Shown: positions 33,877 to 45,255 of the stretch, piece after piece | Numbering within the stretch: position 1 is the stretch's first letter | Layout: each line of letters opens with the position of its first letter | Source: Boesenbergia rotunda | Lineage: Eukaryota; Streptophyta; Magnoliopsida; Zingiberales; Zingiberaceae | Assembly (NCBI GenBank): GCA_024364735.1 | Contig: JAGFNQ010000197.1 | Location: 24,554-88,553 of the forward strand | Direction: 5' to 3' | Length of the DNA stretch: 64,000 nt | The notes under the pieces: generated by a model | The model's database searches: none | Told to the model about the DNA's origin: nothing | Seen by the model: the letters and a program-made list of their open reading frames with translations, nothing else | Translations under genes and position numbers: made by a program

Positions 33877-35962
33877 TGTGACGACCCGACTTCTTCTTCC
33901 CTTTTTCCTTACCTTAAGAGGTCGGACGTCACTTTTACTTAACCTTAACTTTACCTTGTTCATAGCCTTAGGTTACAACTACTTGAGACCCTTCCATTTT
34001 GCTTGGAATTTTTTTTTCAGCGGCACCAGTCGACTGTCAGGAGACCAGTCGCCTGGTGTCAGCCACAGTGAGGTTCTGGGTGCGGCACCAGTCGACTGGC
34101 CTCTTGGTAGTCGCCTAGTGCATCGAACAGTAGGTCCTGTTCGATAGGGTAGTCGACTGGTTCTGAACCAGTCGACTGGCACGCCTGAAAACCTGCATTT
34201 CAGACCTGTAAACCATCTCCATCGATCCATAAAACATATACCTTCAAGACATACAAAGACATAACTCCATTTCTATACTCTATACTAGTTTTCTAAACAT
34301 TTTAGCAACCCAAAACAAACTCATAAACATGAAATTATGACTTTTGTGGAAGTAAATAAGCTATCAAAATATGTGTGAACTTTAGTCTAGAGTTTGTACC
34401 CAACTTTGTCTCTATGCAAGGATTAAACAAAGTCATTCATTCTACCACTTCAAAACATCAAAACACATGTTCTACGAGACTTAGCCCAAAGATCTCTTCC
34501 ACGGTTCCATCGCCATTGAACATCAAAGCAAGTCCCTTCGCCTACTTAACTTATGCTTTTTCTTTACCTTTATCTGCAATAGAAGGAAAATGCATCTAAT
34601 AAGCGAATTGCTTAATAAGTAAATCCTAACTCACAAATCCAAACGATAAGGGATAAACATGTTCTTTTCAAATAATGCTTGCTTCAAAACACATGCACTT
34701 TGAAATACTTACACATGGAAACTTTCATATACTTATCATGCTCAATCATGCTTGAAAACATTTACTAGCACTAAAACATTGGCAAATCTAACATGCTCAT
34801 AATTTCTTTTGAGACTTGCTACTTATGCATTTCCATACTTTAAACCACTAACTTCCTTGCTCTTGCTCTTTAACATGCTTGTAACATAACAATGTCAACA
34901 TACATAGCAAAATATATGCTTAAACTGAAAACACTTACATATACTCGTATACTTCAAAATAATAATCAACTTTCTCAGGCCTTGACACTGTACCATGGTA
35001 TCAATGTACCAATGCGCACATCCCTAATAGGTTTCGGGGTAGCTAGCCATCGCACCCTATTAGAGCTTCTTTCTTACTTTCTGTGGGCCTCTCATTTGCC
35101 CGGTACATGTCACTTTACAAAAGTAAAATACTTTCTTACTCATAATGCTTGTATTTATCAAGCTAACTTTCTTTTTCATAAATCTTGCACTATAAACCTT
35201 TACCTTTTCTTACTTGGAACTTTCATCGAGCACCTTGCGTGCCCTTAACCCAAAACTCATTTTTGGGACTTTTCAAGAACGTGGTCTTTCATGCTTAGAT
35301 CACACATATAAAAATCTACTCCAATTCAAGTTCTATAATTAAAAACATGTATTCTTTAGAAACTTAAATCACACAATAAACAATATTCTCAAGCATGCAC
35401 TTAGATCACAAAATCAAGGTTCTACAATGAGAAAACTACATGCGAAGCTACTCCTATTGCAGGTGAGTGATTTACTTACCCTTTTCTTGAAGAAACTCAC
35501 TAAGTATCTCGAAATTCCTAGTGTAGGGTTCTTTTCCTCTTCCTTTGCAAGAAAACTCCACTTCTTGGCCCTAGGGAAGAAGCCCTAGGTTCTCCACTCA
35601 AGAGGAGGAAGAGGAAGTAAGGAAACTCCTCTCCTTTCTCCCTATTTTCGCAGCCTCCACCCCTGTTCGCGCAGCCTTCTCCAAGCCCTAATGGGGTCTT
35701 AACTCAACTTAAGTGGAAGTTTGAATACCTCTTCATGAAACGGGCTAAATCAACTATAATATTATTTCGCTTCATCCTTTTCTGTGCTTGATACCCTAGC
35801 CCAGTTGGTTACCCGGATGCCCTTAAGGCCTTGCTTGCCTTGTGGTCGCGGGATCAAATCCCACCCGACCCCTTATTTTTTTTCTTTTTATTTTTAATTC
35901 GAAAAAATGCTATAAAATTCCGAAAAATCCCTAATAATACCAGAAAATTATTGGGTGTTACA
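33877..35962 (-). repeat. 3' LTR of the gypsy element
   Basis: 2086 bp. Contains a cluster of CCAGTCGACTGG-type dyads at 34020-34185 and the tRNA-like boxes near its right end. Partner of 40115-42289 with small indels and many point differences, so the insertion is not recent. Confidence 0.9.
35797..35883 (+). other. tRNA-like A box, B box and T-run (antisense in gypsy LTR)
   Basis: TAGCCCAGTTGG (35797-35808) fits the Pol III A-box consensus TRGCNNAGYNGG exactly. GGATCAAATCC (35851-35861) is close to the B-box consensus GGTTCGANTCC. They are 42 bases apart and an 8-T run at 35876-35883 follows, like a Pol III terminator. The partner LTR has a decayed version at 42130-42200. A tRNA-derived relic or SINE head is likely; activity is unknown. 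Confidence 0.5.
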
Positions 35963-35977
35963 ATCCTCCCTACCTTA
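35963..35977 (-). promoter_or_regulatory. polypurine tract of the gypsy element
   Basis: Minus strand AAGGTAGGGAGGAT directly before TGTAACACC, preceded by GGATGAACTTTTTATAAGG as in Del/Tekay elements. Confidence 0.85.
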
Positions 35978-35992
35978 TAAAAAGTTCATCCT

Positions 35993-36810
35993 CGAACCTA
36001 GAGCAGCTCTGGATACCTTTGCCTCATGCTATCTTCTTATTCCCAAGTTGCCTCTTCATACTTCTGATTCAGCCATAAAACTTTGACTAATGGTACCACT
36101 TTGTTCCTCAGCTTCTTATCTGTTCGATCTATTATCTGAATAGGTCGACTTTCATAACTGAGATCTTCTTGCACTTGTACCATTTGTGGCTCAATCACTT
36201 GGTTGGCATCTGGGATATGCTTCTTTAGCATTGAGACATGGAACACATTGTGTATTGCTGACATCTCTGAGGGTAGCTCCAACTCATAAGCTACTTTGCC
36301 AACTCTTTTCGTCACTGGGTAGGGCCCTACGTATCGAGGACTTAGCTTGCCTTTCTTGCCAAATCTCATCACACCCTTCATAGGAGCTACTTTGAGGAAA
36401 ACTGTATCCCCAACTTCAAACTCTAACGGCCTACGGCGTACATCGGCGTAGCTCTTCTGCCTACTCTGAGCAGTCTCTATCCTCTGGCGGATGCTCTTTA
36501 TAGCTTCTGTGGTATCATCTATAAGATCAGTCTGAGACCCCATTTCTTTCTTCTCACTACCTTCATACCAACAGAGGGGAGATCTACACTTCCTACCATA
36601 AAGAGCTTCATAGGGTGCCATACCAATAGTGGCTTGGTAACTGTTGTTGTAGGCAAACTCAGCTAAACACAAATACTTGCACCAACTGCCCTTGAAGTCT
36701 AATGCAGAACCTCTGAGCATATCTTCTAAAATTTGATTCACTCTCTCTGTCTTTCCATCAGTCTGGGGATGGAAAGTTGTGCTAAACTTCAGTTTGGTGC
36801 CTAGCGCTGT
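35993..36810 (-). pseudogene. gypsy integrase C-terminal half with chromodomain-like end
   Basis: After a TAG at about 36810 the frame continues with FHPQTDGKTERVNQILED, giving the catalytic Glu of the D,D,E triad. The main open piece 36037-36741 reads EFAYNNSYQATIGMAPYEALYG, DTVFLKVAPMKGVMRFG (GPY/F-type domain with RYVGPYPV) and HNVFHVSMLKKH, then the chromodomain-like IQIIDRTDKKLRNK and VKVLWLNQKYEEATWE. A TAA near 36036 cuts off the last residues (MRQRYPELL, stop near 35991). Integrase inserts cDNA; the chromodomain-like tail would guide it to heterochromatin. Confidence 0.85.
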
Positions 36811-37659
36811 CTATACGCACTCCCAAAAGTGTGAAGTGAAACGACCATCCCTATCAGAGATAATGGTCTTCGGGACTCCATGTAGTCGGATCACTTCCTG
36901 CACATATAATTGGGCTAACTTTTCAATTGAGTAAGACACTTTGATTGCCAAAAAGTGGGCAGACTTGGTCAATCTGTCTACTATCACCCAAATAGCATCA
37001 TAGCCATTAGTTGTCTTTGGTAAACCAACTATGAAATCCATGGCTATGTCTTCCCATTTCCACTCTGGAATCTGAATGGCCTGTAGGGCACCTCCTGGTC
37101 TCTGGTGTTCTGCTTTAACTCTCTGACATGTCAGGCAGGTGTTGACATACCTAGCTATGTCTCTTTTCATTCCGGACCACCAAAATCTTCTTTTCAAGTC
37201 CTGGTACATCTTGGTAGAACCAGGATGCATGGAGTAGGGAGTTCCATGGGCTTCTTCAAGAATCTTCTTTCTCAGCTCTTCATTCTTGGGAACACACAAA
37301 CGGTCACNCTCACAGTCATAATCCTTCACTAACTCAAGCCACCTTCGCTGTCTCATATTGAGGTCTTTCTGAGTGAAGAAATATTTCAGACTCTGGTGAT
37401 CTGTATAAAATCTTGCCACTGCACTCCATACAGGTAATGTCTCCATATTTTTAGAGCGAAGACTAGCTGCCAACTCCAGATCATGAGTGGGGTAATTCTT
37501 TTCATAATCCCTGAGTTGCCTGGAAGCATAAGCTATGACCTTGCCTTCTTGCATAAGTACGGCTCCAAGTCCTAGCTTTGATGCATCACTGTATATATCA
37601 AAGCTCTTATCACCTTCAGGTACTGTAAGAATAGGAGCGCTTGTCAGTCTCTTCTTCAA
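36811..37659 (-). pseudogene. gypsy RNase H and integrase N-terminal half, internal deletion at an N
   Basis: Begins in the RNase H domain ([59 protein letters not shown]) and reads [11 protein letters not shown], then the ambiguous base at 37308, then DRLCVPKNEELRKK. In this family a connecting stretch of many dozens of residues normally lies between these two motifs, so it has been deleted. Integrase follows with its HHCC zinc region (HPGSTKMYQDLKRRF, CLTCQRVK) and two catalytic Asp (AMDFIVGLP, IISDRDGRFTSHFW). The frame ends at TAG where the family has a sense codon. Confidence 0.85.
37308..37308. other. single ambiguous base N at a deletion junction
   Basis: The N lies between RNase H and integrase motifs that are normally far apart. 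As at 13635, it coincides with a breakpoint and may be an assembly join. Confidence 0.8.
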
Positions 37660-38778
37660 CTCAAGGAAATCTGCTAACAGTCTTCAGTCCACTCATCTTC
37701 TTATTCTTTCTGGTAAGGGCTGTAAGTGGAGAAGCTATCTTTGAAAAGTCTCTACAAACCTTCTGTAGTACCCTGCTAAACCCAGAAACTTCTGATCTCA
37801 CTAGCATTCGTTGGTCGACTCCAGTTACTAACTGCTTCAATCTTGGCTGGGTCTACCATAATGCCTTCTTTGGAATGATGTGGCCTAGAAAGGCCACCTG
37901 GTCAAGCCAAAACTCACACCTTGAGAATTTGGCGTACAACTCCCTCTGTGTAAGGTCTGCAACACTATCTTCAGGTGTTCGTCATGTTTTTCCTGAGTCT
38001 TTGAATACACTAGGATATCATCAATGAAGACAATGACGAACTTGTCAAGAAAATCCTTGAACACTCGATTCATTAGATCCATAAACGTCGCAGGGGCGTT
38101 TGTCACTCCAAAGGGCATGACCACAAACTCGTAGTGCCCATATCTTGTACTGAAAGCAGTCCTTGGCACATCACTCTCCTTCACTTTGAGTTGATGGTAA
38201 CCTGATCGCAGATCTATTTTGGAGAACACCGTGGCTCCCTTCAACTGATCGAATAAATCATCTATCCTTGGCAAGGGATATCTGTTCTTGATAGTTACCT
38301 TATTCAAGGCTCGATAATCTATGCACATTCGCATGAATCCATCTTTCTTCTTGACGAATAACACAGGAGCTCCCCAGGGTGAATGACTAGGGCGGATGAA
38401 ACCCTTGTCGAGCAGCTCTTGTAACTGTTCTTGCAGCTCTTTCAGTTCTGCTGGTGCCATGCGATAAGGTGCCTTTGAAATTGTGTTGGTTCCTGGAACC
38501 AACTCAATTTCAAATTCAATTTCTCGATTGGGAGGGAGTCCTGGTAACTCTTCAGGAAACACCTCAGGATAGTCACAGACTACCCTCACTTTCTCTTTCT
38601 TTAATCCTTCTCTTTGACTTGCATCTACTATATGAGCTAGAAAACCAGAACACCCATTATCTAACATCTTGTGAGCTTGTAGGTTAGAAAGAAACCTTTT
38701 GTCTTTCTCTTTGGGTCTACGACAAACTCGAATGGAGGTTCTGCTTCTGGTGTGAACTTTACTCTTCTTCTGCGGCAT
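37660..38778 (-). pseudogene. gypsy reverse transcriptase, frameshifted
   Basis: The open piece 37885-38778 holds the full RT palm and fingers: [92 protein letters not shown] and the catalytic FIDDILVYS. Its first 30 or so residues are out of frame with the protease frame above, showing a frameshift near 38710. Near 37965 a second shift breaks the frame; the thumb and connection continue in other frames (WSRPTNASEIRSFLGLAGYY) to about 37680. Confidence 0.87.
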
Positions 38779-38957
38779 TCAATAGCAGCACTGTACTTGC
38801 TCAAGAAATCCATCCCTAAGATGATATCATAATCCTTTATGTCAAGGACTACTAAATCACCATAGAGTTCTTGGTTGGAAATCTGAATTAATACAGCTCT
38901 TAGCCACTGAGTAGATGCCATGACCTCTCCCAAAGGTAAGGTTGTTAAGAACTTCAT
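38661..38957 (-). pseudogene. gypsy protease, C-terminal part only
   Basis: Reads LPLGEVMASTQWLRAV, YGDLVVLDIKDYDIILGMDF and [16 protein letters not shown], the second half of the retropepsin region. The active-site DTGA/DSGA motif and the gag zinc knuckle, expected between gag and here, are absent: this frame starts where the gag frame stops (shared ATGA). A deletion therefore joined gag directly to late protease. Confidence 0.8.
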
Positions 38958-39769
38958 CGTTCAATATTTCTGGTGGCCTTTATACTGTTTAAGTAGTGCC
39001 CCATGATCAAAGCACTACTTATCAGTTCTTCGGAGGTTTGCGGCCTCTTAACACCGCTAGCCCCATTTAACGCTATCTCAGGCCTTAACATCTTGAGCAT
39101 TAACCTGACTATCTCTTTTTCTGTGCTAACTAGCTCTGGGCACAGACGAGCTAACCGATTAAACTTCTTCACTGCTTCATCCACGGATAAGTCTCCTTGT
39201 CTGAACTCCGTAAACTCGTCGTAACGCTTGTTGGTTACTCGCATGTGAAAATATTCTTCGAAGAACTCAGTCTCGAAGTCGGCCCATGTCATCTAGCTGA
39301 TATTTCTCTTGGCCTTAACTTTCTCCCACCACATCCTAGCATCTCCCGTAAGTCAGAAAGATGCACACTTTATCTTCTCTACCTCATGTCAGTCTAGTAG
39401 CCCTACTATTCTTTCCAACGTTTTGAACCATGCTTAAGAATCCCATGGTTTGCTTGTGCTTGGGAAGTTCCCTGGCTTCAGTTTCTTCTACTGAATGAGG
39501 TACGCTTCTTGCCTTACCCCCCTTGCAGGGATTACAGAAGTAACCGATGGGTCTTTGGTCACAACTGGTGCCACTACATTCGCCACCAACGGGGTAACAG
39601 GAGTGGCCTACTGGTTAGCTATCATGGTGGCAATAACTTGCTGTTATTCTGCTAACTGTCTCCATAACTGCGCTACTACCTCTAAGAGATTTGGTGGTAC
39701 TGACTCTGCCTCTTGCCCTTTAGGAGCTCGCTCCTCGTTTTGGGTCTTTCTAGGACGTCCTCTTGCCAT
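38954..39769 (-). pseudogene. gypsy gag with at least seven nonsense codons
   Basis: Start MARGRPRKTQNEERAPKG at 39769. In one frame it continues through LLEVVAQLWRQLAE, then stops alternate with good gag sequence (KLKPGNFPSTSKPWD, WFKTLERIVGLLD, LTGDARMWWEKVKAKRN) and it becomes fully open from 39292 (MTWADFETEFFEEYF, FTEFRQGDLSVDEAVKKFNR, MLKMLRPEIALNG). This is the retrotransposon gag capsid fold. Each stop is one transition away from Gln, Trp or Arg, so the frame was lost by point changes rather than indels. The zinc knuckle is deleted. Confidence 0.85.
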
Positions 39770-39885
39770 TCTCTTATTGTATATCATAAAGAGACTTTGT
39801 TACCTCTTGCCCTCTAGGAGCTAGCTCCTCATTTTGGGCCTTTCCAGGACGCCCTCTTGGCATTCTCTTACTCTATATCTTAAAG
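39706..39885. repeat. ~96-bp tandem duplication over the gag start
   Basis: CTCTTGCCCTTTAGGAGCTC to the gag ATG and about 25 bases of leader are present twice in a row, with a few differences. The copy further from gag has its ATG changed (GGCATT for GCCATT context), so the inner ATG at 39769 is taken as the start. Confidence 0.75.
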
Positions 39886-40099
39886 AAAATAAAAGCTCAT
39901 TATCTCTTACTAATTTACTTCATTATCTCCATGCACATATTAGCATATAATAATACTAACATACTTCCTTATCATCATGCACTTACTGATACTAGTAGTC
40001 AATAATGAAAAGCATACAAAACTACAACATATGAACTTCTTACTTGGCAGGCGGTAGGATTGATGCTTGATGTCAGTGTGGCGGAAGGGTGGAAACTTT

Positions 40100-40111
40100 G
40101 CTCTGATACCA
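40100..40111 (-). promoter_or_regulatory. primer binding site, initiator Met tRNA (gypsy)
   Basis: Minus strand TGGTATCAGAGC three bases (GAG) after the 5' LTR end. Met-tRNA priming is usual for chromoviruses. Confidence 0.92.
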
Positions 40112-40114
40112 CTC

Positions 40115-42289
40115 TGTGACGACCCGACTTCTCTTCCTTAAAGCGGACGTCACTTTTACTTAACCTTAACTTTACCTTATCTTAGCCTTAGGTCACAACT
40201 GCTTGACTTCCCTTAATATGCTCTGAATTTTTTTCTTTAAAAAAAAAACTTTCATTTTATTTGCTTTGCAAGGATTTGACCCCTAGACCTCTTAGTTGTA
40301 AAACTAAAGTAGTAACCATCTGCACTACAACACTTTCTTTTCAATGGTACCAGTCGACTGCTAGATAGCCAGTCGACTGGTGTCAGCCACAGAAACCTTT
40401 TGTGCCCGGCACCAGTCGACTGGCCTCTTGGCAGTCGACTGGTGCATCGAACAGAAGGTTCTGTTCGATAGGGCAGTCGACTGTTATCTGAACCAGTCGA
40501 CTGGTACGCCTGAATACTGCAGTTTCAGACCTGAGGAAACCTTTCAAGGGTCCATAACTCATACACTTCCAAAGCATATAGATAAATAACTCCAAATCTA
40601 TACTCTATACTAGATTTATAAACATCATAACAACCCAAAACAAATCCATCAACTTGTATTTAGGATTTCTACGAAATTTAATAAACTATCAAAACTTATG
40701 AAATCTATACTAGAGTTTGTACTCAACTTTGTCTCTATGCAAAGTTTAAACAAAATCCTTACTTTCTACCAATCCAAAACACCAACCACAAGTTTCTATA
40801 AGACTTAACCCAAAGATCTCTCCCACGGCCGCCGCCACTGAGCATCAATGCAAGTCCTGTTCACCTCCTTAGCTTATGCTTTTTCTTTACCTTTATCTGC
40901 AATAGAAGGAAATGCAACTAATAAGCGATTTGCTTAGTAAGTAAATCCTAACTCACAAATCCATGCGATCAATGATAAACATGCTCTTTTCAAAGGATGC
41001 TTGCTTCAAAAGACATGCACTTGAAAATATTTGCACATGGGAACTTTCATACACTTATCATGCTCAAACATGCTTGAAAACATTTACTTGCATCAAAACA
41101 CTTGCAAACTTAACATGCTCATGATTTCTTTTGAGACTTGATACATATACATTTCCATACTTTAAAACACTAACTTCTTTGCTCTTGCTCTTTAACATGC
41201 TTGTAACATAACCATGTTAACATACGTAACAATAACATGCACTTAAGAAAATTGAAACACTTACATATACTCATATACTTCAAAATAATAATTAACTTTC
41301 TCAGGCCTTGACATTGTACCTGGTATCAATGTACCAATGCACGCATCCCTAATAGGTTTCGGGGTAGCTAGCCACCGCACCCTATTAGAGCTTCTTTCTG
41401 ACTTTCTGTGGGCCTCTCTTTTGCCCGGTACATGTCATTTTGCAAAAGTAAAATACTTTCTTACTCATAATGCTTATACTTATCAAGCTATCTTTCCTTT
41501 TGCATAAAATTGGCACTACAAACCTTTACCTTTCTTACTTGAAACTTTCATCGAGCACCTTGCGTGCCCTTAACCCAAAACTCATTTTTGGGACTTTCAC
41601 GAACTTGGTCTTATCATACTTAGATTCACATACACAAAACCTACTCCAATTCAAGTTCTATGATAAAAAAACATGCATGCTTCAGAATCTCAAATCACAC
41701 AATAAAACAATATTCTTAAAGCATACACTTAGATCACAAAATCACGGTTCTACAACGAGAAACTACATACGAAACTACTTCTATTGCAGGTGAGTGATTT
41801 ACTTACCCTTTGTTTGAAGAAAACTCACTAAGTATATGGTAAAACTCTAGCGTAGCACTCCTTTTCTCTTCCCTTGCGAAAATCCTCACTCCTTGGCCCT
41901 AGGGAAGAAACCCTAGGTTCTCTACTCAAGAGGAAGAAGAAGGAGGAAGAAAACTCTTGCTTTCTCCCTGTTTTCGCAGCCTCTCCTTGCCCTTGTTTCC
42001 GCCGACTCCCTGACCTAATGGGGGATTTAACGCAACTTAAGCAGAAGTTGAAACACCTCTTCATGAAAAGGGCTTACTCCCTATATCATAATTTCGCTTC
42101 ATCCTTTTTTGTGCTTGATACCCCCACCCTATTTGTTAGCCCAACTTGCTTAAGGGCATGCTTTGTCACAAGGTCGCGAGATCAAACCTCAACCCGACCC
42201 TTTTCTTTTTCTTTTTATTTTTATTTTGAAAAATTGCCAGAAAATTCAGAAAAATTCCTAATAATTCATGAAAATTATTAGGTGTTACA
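40115..42289 (-). repeat. 5' LTR of the gypsy element
   Basis: 2175 bp partner of 33877-35962. The CCAGTCGACTGG cluster lies at 40345-40515 and is better preserved than in the 3' LTR. The decayed tRNA-like boxes are at 42130-42200. The flank after the terminal TTACA is not a duplicate of the left flank. Confidence 0.9.
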
Positions 42290-42565
42290 CAGGCCCTGAG
42301 TGGGTTTCCTAAAATTTGATTGTTTCAGGTCCATCGTGGCCCTGAATTCAAATGATTCCAGCAAGAGCAAGGTTCAATATTACTGATGGGTTCGACAACA
42401 ATTACAGATTATAGATTATATATGAGACAAAAACAAGGATCGAAAGCAATGTTTCATTGATTTGAAAAGGATTACATAGATTGTATAATTACAAATATAC
42501 AATGTTTGTCATGACACTTACATATCCATAGTATCAACAAAAACAATATTTACAGATTTAGCTTT

Positions 42566-45255
42566 CAGAACTTGTCTCTCATTATTTTATGTCCCACCTG
42601 AAATCGATAATTTTTCATTTGCTTTTGGCTAAACTGTGTAGATCTTTGAAAGACCAGACTTTCAACACACCACATAATGAAAAAAGCACAATCCAACTTA
42701 AAAAACCAATATTCACATTGTTGTCATCTTATAAATCCAACCATAAAATCAATTGTTATTTTTAACCAAAAAAAATATCATCTTGCGATCTGCTTTGGGT
42801 GGGTCCTTCTACTACAATTTTATTAAAGTTTGTCCCAGATATGGAAGACAATTCTTTATTCCATATCTTATAATATGACCAGGTCAAATTTTTGAAAAAT
42901 GTCACCTACACAGTTATTACATTAGTAACAATTATATTGCATTAGTAAAGGTATATATATGAAATAGAAAACTTATAATGTTTTCAAATTTGGTAGTGTA
43001 CCCTTCTGTGGCACCGAGAGAATTATAATGATGGATACTACCTTGCTCGAGGTCAATAATCATTAGATGCCAATGATCATCTGCATTATTTAGAGGACAG
43101 ATGATATATCTAATTGGCTTATCCGTATCAGTAGCAATTGTTTGTTCAAATGCCTGAGCGTGAATCACCTCAAAAAGTTCCTATGTTTATTAAAAAGGAA
43201 GTGTCAATGGACTAAATTATAGAAAAAAAATAACAAAACAAGTAGCTAATTTACTTATATCAAACCCCACCCCACAGAATATCGAGGGGTGGTATGGTGA
43301 GTTACACGCTTTTGCTTCATTTACAAGAATTGTCCAGTATGTATTTATGCAATCCCCGGTGGTATAGTCATTCTAATCAAATATTGTCAAAAATGATTGC
43401 ATATCTAATGAAAAGATCCCATTGGACCATACTGGATTCAACTCATACCTACATGCAAATAAGATAAGCAACTTAATAACAAGGTGAATGATTAAATTTT
43501 ATTAATGAATGTTAATAATCATCATTGTTTTACAAAATTTTTCCAATCGCAATAGCAACTAACTCACTTTAATTTACTAAGCTTTAATAATGTTTCAGCA
43601 ATCTCTGCATCTTTATTCTTCTTAAAAAAATGCCCTGACATTCTTCAAGATTTTGCTTTTCACCTTTTGAAATTCTTTTGCTTTAGCTGCCTGATGTTCA
43701 GATAAGTTTATTTGGGTGGAGGTCGCAGATTTTGTTGTTTGCGTTGTAGTATCAGACATTGATGGGGCAAGAGGCTGGTCATCTTCATCTTCATCCTCAT
43801 CCTCATCCTGAACAACTTGTTTGCCCTTGCCTTTGGCTTGGTAGTCTGGTTTGAGCTGAGTTATTTCCTTTTTTTGGGAAGTGGCTCACCTTCATCTGAC
43901 CCTTTGCCTACCAATTGTTTATGCAGCTTCATGATTCTTTGGTTAGCCTGATGTATGAACGTATCTCTTACAGCTATCATTTTTTTATTTTGATTATCTT
44001 GTTCTTTAAGTTGGGAATCATTGTCACCAATTATTTTATCCTTTTCAACAATGATTTCATCTTTTTGTTTAGCTGGGACTCCTTCTCCGCAATTATTTTT
44101 TCCTTTTGAGCAATAATTTGATCCTTGGCACTGATGGTTGTTGCCGTCTCACTTTTGCCATCATCCAAACTTTTAAGTGCTATACTTAATTGTTGTTGTA
44201 AGCTCTCAATTTGTTCTTGCTTTTCTATATATATATTGCAGGCTTCCATTTGTAAGGCCTGTAGCCTTCCTTGTGCTGCCTGTCTTCCTTCTGGTGCCTG
44301 CTGTAATACCTCACATTGTACCTCAAGTGGTTGCGTTGGAGGAGAGTAGTCAGGTACCAAATCATGCTCTATATTAAACGGAATTAAATCAATAATAATT
44401 AAATTTGTGGCCACACGGTCTATCATCCTCTTGATACTCTCAACATGGGCTTTAGGCCAAGTCCAGCGAAGTATTCTTGGCAATCTATGAGGATGTTCAG
44501 GAGCAACAATACTAATATGTTCACTAACCCATACCTGCACCATGATTATAATCAGTAAATAATATCCATCATCGAATTATATGAGCAGGTATATGTACTC
44601 TAACTTACAGCCAAAATATTTGGAAATCCCTTGAGCAAGGGAGCCTTGGCCGGTTGGGTTGAATCACCTACATGTGGTTTATGCCTCAATGTCACCTCCA
44701 TTCCAATGACTTCCAACTGAGGAGCCATGAAATTGTAAACGATATTGCACCAATTATAGTTTGGTAGATTGTCAAAATCATCTACGCAATCAATTAGTGA
44801 CAGGGCAGGAAGGGCAAGTATACTGCTAGTACCATAAAATAGAACTGTACAAAAAAAAATAGAGTATATACAACTAACAGTACAATTTGTCATTGGATGT
44901 AGACTTTATTAGCAGTTTCTCCAAATGCTGTGCAGAACAACTGGAATCTTGAAAATACTCCTCTTGTACAGTGGGTTGGAGGCCTCATTCAAATCAAGTT
45001 GGACTATCTGTCCATTGTCAGGTAGGCCTAGAATAAGTGATATATCAACCTTTGTGAAATTAAGTTTTTTCCCATGGAATACAAAGCTCTGTTCTTCTTC
45101 ATCCCAATTATCAAACATATTCTGAACCTGGGGTCTTACACAAGAACTAGTGGGGAGGTCGAGGACCCAAGAAAAGGGTGTTTCTCGAAGCAACTGTTCT
45201 TGTGCTGGTGTGGGTGGAACAGAATCAATAAAATTTTTGAAATGGCAAAGGCTAC
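42566..45255 (-). pseudogene. C48 (Ulp1-like) protease / DUF1985-like gene, copy 1
   Basis: Several minus-strand pieces form a degenerate spliced gene. At the 5' side 44909-45255 reads a DUF1985/plant-mobile-domain-like block (FDNWDEEEQSFVFHGKKLNF, ISLILGLPDNG). It continues at 44600-44893 (LIDCVDDFDNLPNYNW, LLKGFPNILAVS), then a Gln/Glu/Lys coiled coil (44031-44543), an acidic run (about 43757-43810), and the C48 domain: 43260-43440, then DDHWHLMIIDLEQGSIHHYN (42932-43168), PTQSRSQDD near 42790 and DCAFFIMWC at 42667-42693, stop at 42566. A TAG at 43373-43375 breaks it. The Athila-like LTR at 45256 removed the first exon. Such fused genes are known from plant Mutator- and CACTA-type transposons; the host element here is not delimited. 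Confidence 0.65.

Larger units (their letters stand above)
33877..42289 (-). mobile_element. Ty3/gypsy element, Tekay/Del-like chromovirus
   Basis: 8413 bp with both LTRs (TGTGACGACC...GGTGTTACA), a Met-tRNA primer site, gag, protease, RT, RNase H and integrase in gypsy order on the minus strand, and a polypurine tract. The end of integrase runs into a chromodomain-like sequence, which with the LTR ends points to Tekay/Del; the lineage is inference. The 5-bp flanks GTTCT (left) and CAGGC (right) do not match: the left side is element C and the right side is the C48-gene region. All genes are broken. Confidence 0.88.

Noticed and set aside
35797..35883. A functional tRNA gene
   Set aside because: A and B boxes are present but no acceptor stem or anticodon arm can be paired convincingly.
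43757..43810. Microsatellite of TCATCC type as a separate repeat
   Set aside because: It encodes an acidic run (DEDEDED) within C48 gene copy 1, comparable to acidic linkers in such proteins.
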